A stretch of DNA of 64,000 nucleotides from Imbricaverruca yamaguchii (lineage: Eukaryota; Arthropoda; Thecostraca; Neoverrucidae): NCBI GenBank assembly GCA_034440575.1, contig JAOTOL010001476.1, forward strand, positions 275,501-339,500, written 5' to 3'. The notes beneath the pieces are model-generated. The model did no database searches and had not been told where the DNA came from. It saw only the letters and a program-made list of their open reading frames with translations. Below, piece after piece: positions 59,701 to 64,000 of this stretch (within the stretch, counting starts at the first letter, position 1; the number at the start of each line of letters is the position of its first letter). A program made the translations under genes and the position numbers.

Positions 59701-62700
59701 TACTGCTGTCGTACTGCCGCCAGTCATACTGCTGTCGTACTGCCGCCACATACTCGCAACCCGGCACAGTCATACTGCTGTCGTACTCCGCCACATACTG
59801 CTGTCGTACTGCCGCCAGTCATACTGCTGTCGTACTGCCGCCAGCCGGCACAGTCATACTGCTGTCGTACTGCCGCCAGCCGCCACAGTCATACTGCTGT
59901 CGTACTGCCGCCAGCCGGCACAGTCATACTGCTGTCGTACTGCCGCCAGCCGGCACAGTCATACTGCTGTCGTACTGCCGCCCATACAGCCAGCCGCCAC
60001 AGTCATACTGCTGTCGTACTGCCGCCAGCCGCCACAGTCATACTGCTGTCGTACTGCCGCCAGCCGGCACAGTCATACTGCTGTCGTACTGCCGCCACAG
60101 TCATACTGCTGTCGTACTGCCGCTAGTCATACTGCTGTCGTACTGCCGCCACCACAGTCATACTGCTGTCGTACTGCCGCCACAGTCATACTGCTGTCGT
60201 ACTCGCCGCCGGCACAGTCATACTGCTGTCGTACTGCCGCCACAGTCATACTGCTGTCGTACTGCCGCCAGCATACTGCTGTCGTACTGCCGCCAGCCGG
60301 CACAGTCATACTGCTGTCGTACTGCCGCCAGCCGGCACAGTCATACTGCTGTCGTACTGCCGCCACATACTGCTGTCGTACTGCCACCCGCCGGCACAGT
60401 CATACTGCTGTCGTACTGCCGTCAGCCGGCACAGTCATACTGCTGTCGTACTGCCGTCAGCCGGCACAGTCACACTGCTGTCGTACTGCCGCCAGCCGGC
60501 AGTCATACTGCTGTCTTACTGCCGCCACATACTGCTGTCGTACTGCTGCCAGCCGGCACAGTCATACTGCTGTCGTGGCCCGAGGGGGAGCACCGACTAT
60601 TAAGTCGCCAGCCCCCTGTACAGCTCCCCATGCAGTCCAGAGCACCGACTGTCCAGTCGCCAGCCCCCTGTACAGCTCCCCATGCAGTCCAGAGCACCGA
60701 CTGTCCAGTCGCCAGCCCCCTGTACAGCTCCCCATGCAGTCCAGAGCACCGACTGTCCAGTCGCCAGCCCCCTGTACAGCTCCCCATACAGTCCAGAGCA
60801 CCGACTGTCCAGTCGCCAGCCCCCTCTACAGCTCCCCATGCAGTCCAGAGCACCGACTGTCCAGTCGCCAGCCCCCTGTACAGCTCCCCATGCAGTCCAG
60901 AGCACCGACTGTCCAGTCGTCAGCCCCCTCTACACCCCCATGCAGCAGCGGATACTTTCCCGGATGGGACACACTGAGCTCGTTAGTTAGTTATTTGGGC
61001 TTCAGGGCGCTTCGACCAGAACTGGGACACACTGAGCTCGTTAGTTAGTTATTTGGGCTTCAGGGCGCTTCGACCAGAACTGGGGACACTAGCTCGTTAG
61101 TTGTTATTTGGGTTGGGTATTGAGCTCGTTAGTTAGTTATTTGGGCTTCAGGGCGCTTCGACCAGAACTGGGACACACTGAGCTCGTTAGTTAGTTATTT
61201 GGGCTTCAGGGCGCTTCGACCAGAACTGGGACACACTGAGCTCGTTAGTTAGTTATTTGGGCTTCAGGGCGCTTCGACCAGAACTGGGACACACTGAGCT
61301 CGTTAGTTAGTTATTTGGGCTTCAGGGCGCTTCGACCAGAACTGGGACACACTGAGCTCGTTAGTTAGTTATTTGGGCTTCAGGGCGCTTCGACCAGAAC
61401 TGGGACACACTGAGCCGGAACCTTCCAGCTCAAAAGACGCGTACAGCGCGGCAGCCGGGGCCGCACCTGTCTGACGAGCGGCAGCGGCGGCGGGCCGCAC
61501 GCGCGGGTCCGAGTACAGGTGAGCGGCGGCCGTCAGCAGGCAGACGGTGAGCGTCTCGGACAGGTCGGGCAGACGGTCGGTCGGCGCGTCGGCGCACTCG
61601 CAGCCCAGGTGGTCGGCGATCACCACCTCCGTCAGGCCGGAGGCACGGCGCCGACGTGCAGCCCAGACTCTGCGGCACAACATGGGGCGAATCAGCCCAG
61701 ACTCTGCCGCACAATCCGCGGCGAATCAGCCCAGACTCTGCCGCACAACGTGAGGCGAATCAGCCCAGACTCTGCCGCACAACGTGAGGCGAATCAGCCC
61801 AGACTCTGCAGCACATGGGGCGAATCAGCCCAGACTCTGCAGCACAACATGAGGCGAATCAGCCCAGACTCTGCAGCACAACATGGGGCGAATCAGCCCA
61901 CACTCTGCCGCACAATGCGCGGCGAATCAGCCCAGACTCTGCCGCACAACATGAGGCGAATCAGCCCAGACTCTGCCGCACAACATGAGGCGAATCAGCC
62001 CAGACTCTGCCACAAAATGCGCGGCGAATCAGCCCAGACTCTGCGCACAACATGGGCGAATCAGCCCAGACTCTGCCGCACAATGCGCGGCGAATCAGCC
62101 CAGACTCTGCCGCACAATGCGCGGCGAATCAGCCCAGACTCTGCAGCACAACATGGGGCGAATCAGCCCAGACTCTGCCGCACAATGCGCGGCGAATCAG
62201 CCCAGACTCTGCAGCACAACATGGGGCGAATCAGCCCAGACTCTGCGGCACAGTATAAGGCGAATCAGCCCAGACTCTGTCGCACAACGTGAGGCGAATC
62301 AGCCCAGACTCTACCGCACAATATGCGGCGAATCAGCCTAGACTCTGTCACACAGCATGAGGCGGATCAAACCAGACTCTGCGGCTATGACTTCTTGTCT
62401 ACACTTGCACAAGGGCGAAGTGCACCGTCGAAAACAATGCTTAATTGTTCTCAGGCTATTCGTAGGCAGCGCATCTCATCCCACATCACATGAGAACAAG
62501 GGTGACTGCAACAACCCCGTGTTACCCGCATCCAGTGTCCGGCGGCGTCCAGGGTGGTGGCGTTGGCGGTGGACACTGCCAGCGACACGAGCCGCGTGAG
62601 CAGCGTGACGCGCCGGCTGGCGGCGGCCGCCCGCTGCACGCGCTCCTCGTCACAGTCGCCGCGGCCCGGGCGGCGCGCCAGCTCGCGCCACTGCTGCTGA

Positions 62701-62750
62701 CCGCTGACGTCACGCCCGCCGCCGGCCGGCTGGAACAGCGCCATGAACGC
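50624..62750 (-). CDS. INTS15: Integrator complex subunit 15 (C7orf26 homologue), 5'-incomplete in window
   Basis: Nuclear Integrator-complex subunit. Exons: 62750-62526, about 61669-61467, 58110-57898, 51899-51668, 50721-50624. From exon 3 on, splice sites and phases join perfectly to a TGA. Identification rests on collinear resemblance to INTS15 as I remember it: LLTRLVSLAV...LDAAGHWMR, then AAHLY, then LRWSPADYACCPVAGLWRW, then ELSRLADHLV...LALDRMAQLFQVA, then ENLRGILERLYPTKLIRIIL. The N-terminal part is not found and probably lies beyond 64 kb. The C-terminus is shorter than in vertebrates, lacking a long Pro/His-rich tail. Phases around exon 2 are ambiguous: 62750-62526 ends in phase 0, while the best reading frame of exon 2 wants a partial codon. 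Four huge minisatellite blocks fill the introns. It could be a diverged INTS15 pseudogene, but the open frames and exact phases argue against that. Confidence 0.82.
50940..51667. repeat. 31-bp minisatellite whose units copy an INTS15 donor site
   Basis: About 22 copies of GACCACTCACGTCTGGTAGG plus CTGTGCCGCCC. On the minus strand each reads GGCACAGCCTACCAGAC|GTGAGTGGTC. This is the end of the INTS15 exon (GGCGCAGCCTACCAGACGGG) plus its GTGAGT donor. It sits directly on that exon's 3' edge. Confidence 0.96.
51668..51899 (-). CDS. INTS15: INTS15 exon between the two largest flanking arrays
   Basis: 232 nt, 77 codons plus one base. Acceptor CGCCGCCACAG|CAG, donor GGCAGAC|GTGAGTGG. Encodes FAELSRLADHLVEAGC and LLALDRMAQLFQVACQADAL. 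The trailing C joins AG of the last exon to make CAG (Gln). The exon end and donor are the template of the 31-bp array that follows. Confidence 0.87.
51912..55520. repeat. 24-28-bp G-tract minisatellite (largest array in the window)
   Basis: Well over 100 copies of GACCGACCACGGGGGTACTG plus TCAGCG. The G-run varies from about 3 to 9 and the TA before CTGTCAG is optional. It fills the INTS15 intron and ends about 12 nt upstream of the acceptor at 51,900. Confidence 0.97.
55525..57405. other. Unique AT-richer part of INTS15 intron
   Basis: No arrays and no exon seen. Composition changes sharply from the flanking GC-rich arrays. Confidence 0.5.
57410..57552 (-). mobile_element. tRNA-derived SINE, minus orientation
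   Basis: GAGATTCGAGTCCCACGC is the reversed B-box region and CATCTAAGCTAGCGAGGCCC the reversed A box. The body CACACCGATTGGTCGTGGGT and tail TTATTTTACGACGCATTCAGCC match the SINE family of the window. It lies in an INTS15 intron. Confidence 0.7.
57898..58110 (-). CDS. INTS15: INTS15 exon
   Basis: 213 nt, 71 codons, phase 0. Acceptor GGCCGTCAG|CAGATC, donor CTG|GTGAGG. Encodes QILRWWESQS...LRWSPADYACCPVAGLWRW...ARIHFLLITSLL. The 58.1-60.6 kb array starts within about 15 nt of the acceptor. Confidence 0.85.
58112..60585. repeat. ~18-35-bp minisatellite against an INTS15 acceptor
   Basis: Around 90 units of CAGTCATACTGCTGTCGTAC plus TGCCGCCAGCCGGCA, with several shorter unit types. On the minus strand the unit TATGACTGTGCCGGCTGGCG GCAG resembles the real acceptor TATGACTGTGCCGGCCGTCAG at 58,111. 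Confidence 0.96.
60597..60935. repeat. 52-bp minisatellite
   Basis: Six copies of CTGTCCAGTCGCCAGCCCCC plus TGTACAGCTCCCCATGCAGT and CCAGAGCACCGA. Confidence 0.95.
60968..61415. repeat. 58-bp array made from a SINE tail
   Basis: About eight copies of CTCGTTAGTTAGTTATTTGG plus GCTTCAGGGCGCTTCGACCA and GAACTGGGACACACTGAG. The first 40 bases are the SINE 3' module seen singly at 8.3, 11.35, 12.02, 24.45 and 49.6 kb. Confidence 0.93.
61467..61669 (-). CDS. INTS15: INTS15 exon next to a splice-site-bearing array
   Basis: Encodes ...GLTEVVIADHLGCEC... and ...LTVCLLTAAAHLYSDPRV... . The best acceptor is TTGTGCCGCAG|AGTCTGGG and the best donor ACAG|GTGCGG. Alternative borders (acceptor GACGGAG|GTGGTG, donor CGCGC|GTGCGG) would keep phase 0 with both neighbours, so the ends are uncertain by some tens of bases. 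Confidence 0.68.
61670..62370. repeat. ~34-bp minisatellite whose units copy an INTS15 acceptor
   Basis: About 20 copies of GCGAATCAGCCCAGACTCTG plus CCGCACAATGCGCG variants. On the minus strand each reads TTGTGCGGCAG|AGTCTGGGCTG, matching the candidate acceptor and first bases of the INTS15 exon at 61,669 (TTGTGCCGCAG|AGTCTGGGCTG). Confidence 0.96.
62526..62750 (-). CDS. INTS15: INTS15 exon (first recognised in window)
   Basis: 225 nt, 75 codons. Acceptor CGTCGGCAG|GCG, donor CGG|GTAACA. Encodes AFMALFQPAG at the start and RRVTLLTRLVSLAVSTANA and LDAAGHWMR toward the end. GC-rich codon use like the neighbouring exons. Confidence 0.8.
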
Positions 62751-62857
62751 CTGCCGACGTCACGGGCGGGTCATGTCGGGTCATGTCAGGGCAGGTCGGC
62801 TGGCCAGGGCTGTGCAGGACGGCAGCAAGTAGCGGCAGCAAGTGACAGGAGAACGCG

Positions 62858-63015
62858 GAGGGGACGAGTGGTCTGGGGGTAAGTTGCTTGTCTCACGATC
62901 GAAAGGTTGTGGGTTCGTGTCTCACCTGTCGCTACTCTTCGCCCGCGACCAATCGGCGTGAGAGATTGGTGACGCTACATGATTCAACGGTCGATGTGTC
63001 GTAAAACCAAGAACG
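62858..63015 (+). mobile_element. tRNA-derived SINE, plus orientation
   Basis: GTGGTCTGGGGGTAAGTTGC (A box), GGTTGTGGGTTCGTGTCTCA (B box), body GCGACCAATCGGCGTGAGAG and tail GTCGATGTGTCGTAAAACCA: same family as 11.4 kb. Confidence 0.8.
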
Positions 63016-63227
63016 GAGAACGCGGAAGTAGGAGATAACGAGTCTCAGGTCATGTCAGGTCATGTCAGGTCATGTCAGCGAGGTCGGCTGTTCAGGGCTG
63101 TAGAGGACAACAGCAAGTAGCGGCAGGAAGCGGCAGAAGAACGTGGCAGTAGGGGAGAACGAATCTCAGCACGGAGTGTTGATGAGTCTACACCAAAACA
63201 TGCAAATTGGCACACAATGTTGTTGTT

Positions 63228-63405
63228 TGTTTATTGGTTGGTTCACGACACACTTTATGCACATTCACGGCTAATGGCGCCGCCCACACTGTTTCGCCGG
63301 TGGGCCGTGGGATTGGGAAAACCCTGAGTGGCGCTAGAGTCGAACCCGGGACCTTTGGTATCCATAGCCCGACACATTAACCACTCGGCCATCCCGCCCC
63401 AAAGT
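63228..63405 (-). mobile_element. tRNA-derived SINE, second family
   Basis: In minus sense the head GGCGGGATGGCCGAGTGGTT resembles a tRNA-Ser/Leu D-arm and CCCGGGTTCGACTCTAGCG is the B box. The body is CCCACGGCCCACCGGCGAAA with a GTGTCGTGAACCAACCAATA tail. A 5'-truncated copy is at 42.24 kb. Confidence 0.8.
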
Positions 63406-63409
63406 GGCA

Positions 63410-64000
63410 CGTATAAACTTAGCTGAACACGAGCCCATATTTCAGAGGAAGCAACCATTCAATGTTCACCAGAATGGTGGATAGGTCTGCGTGGGTGGGT
63501 AGTTTCCAAGGAGGCCGGATGCCAAATGAGTTTCAAGTCTTCAAGAGATTCAAGTCTTTCTTGAAAAGTTTTAAACACAGCTGCAACCATGTTCTCTTCA
63601 GGAAATAGTTCATTCCGTGTTAATCGAAAATCGGAAAACGGAGAGGACTAAATAATCCGATCACATCTCAGTAGAATACAGTTGCAACAATATGAAACCC
63701 ACATAATTCAGTGGACAGTTAAATCCCAGTCTGCATGGATCTAAACCGCATCACCCGCACCAGCAAGGTGTTTCACAAACGTGGCCGCATCCCCAGTAAG
63801 GACATCTCCAGACATTTCTCATAACCGTAATTAGAAGACCAAAAGTAAGACCCGCTGCAGGGATACCACTACCCAGTGTAAAATAATTGACCATGTGGCC
63901 TGGAAATTCACAGTTAATGGATTTGTGCTATTTCATCCTTGTCTTAGGTTTTTACCATTTTGCTACATGTGTGGGGTCATTATACACACGACTGCTAAAA
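63410..64000. other. Window edge, no gene seen
   Basis: AT-rich unique sequence. Upstream INTS15 exons are expected beyond the window. Confidence 0.5.

Noticed and set aside
57496..60977. Two 870-880-codon frames and one of 799 codons on the plus strand
   Set aside because: Produced by the TACTGCCGCC/CATACTGCTGTC array lacking stops; antisense to real INTS15 exons.

Overview
This 64 kb window is nuclear DNA from an animal. Spliceosomal introns, an ER-retained protein disulfide isomerase ending in HDEL, an Integrator subunit gene, tRNA-derived SINEs and a LINE 3' end all say so. The PDI sequence style fits an arthropod, perhaps a crustacean, but the species is not resolved. All supported genes lie on the minus strand.

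Layout. 1-6.8 kb: intergenic DNA with a TA microsatellite, a large 29-bp minisatellite and the 3' end of a non-LTR retrotransposon. 6.8-17.3 kb: a complete PDI (PDIA1/P4HB-type) gene whose exons join in phase from ATG to stop. It has two tandem, homologous, phase-compatible versions of one exon near the C-terminus, and a perfect ER-stress element 120 bp upstream of the ATG. 17.4-25 kb: intergenic DNA with several minisatellites and one dispersed repeat family. 25.8-27.3 kb: two phase-compatible exons of an unidentified gene. 27.3-33 kb: a dense series of unrelated minisatellites plus a tRNA-like SINE. 33-42.1 kb: exons of an unrecognised single-pass, coiled-coil, type II membrane protein, separated by arrays. 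43.7-50.6 kb: more arrays and a candidate terminal exon of another gene. 50.6-62.75 kb: a 5'-incomplete gene that I identify as Integrator subunit 15 (INTS15, the C7orf26 homologue). 62.8-64 kb: SINEs and unique sequence.

The striking property is the density of minisatellites: more than 30 unrelated arrays with units of 10 to about 113 bp, covering well over a third of the window. Many sit against exon-intron junctions. Several have units that are copies of the junction itself, carrying the 3' or 5' splice site plus a few exon bases, so some introns hold tens of decoy splice sites. This is the observation I consider most worth following up.
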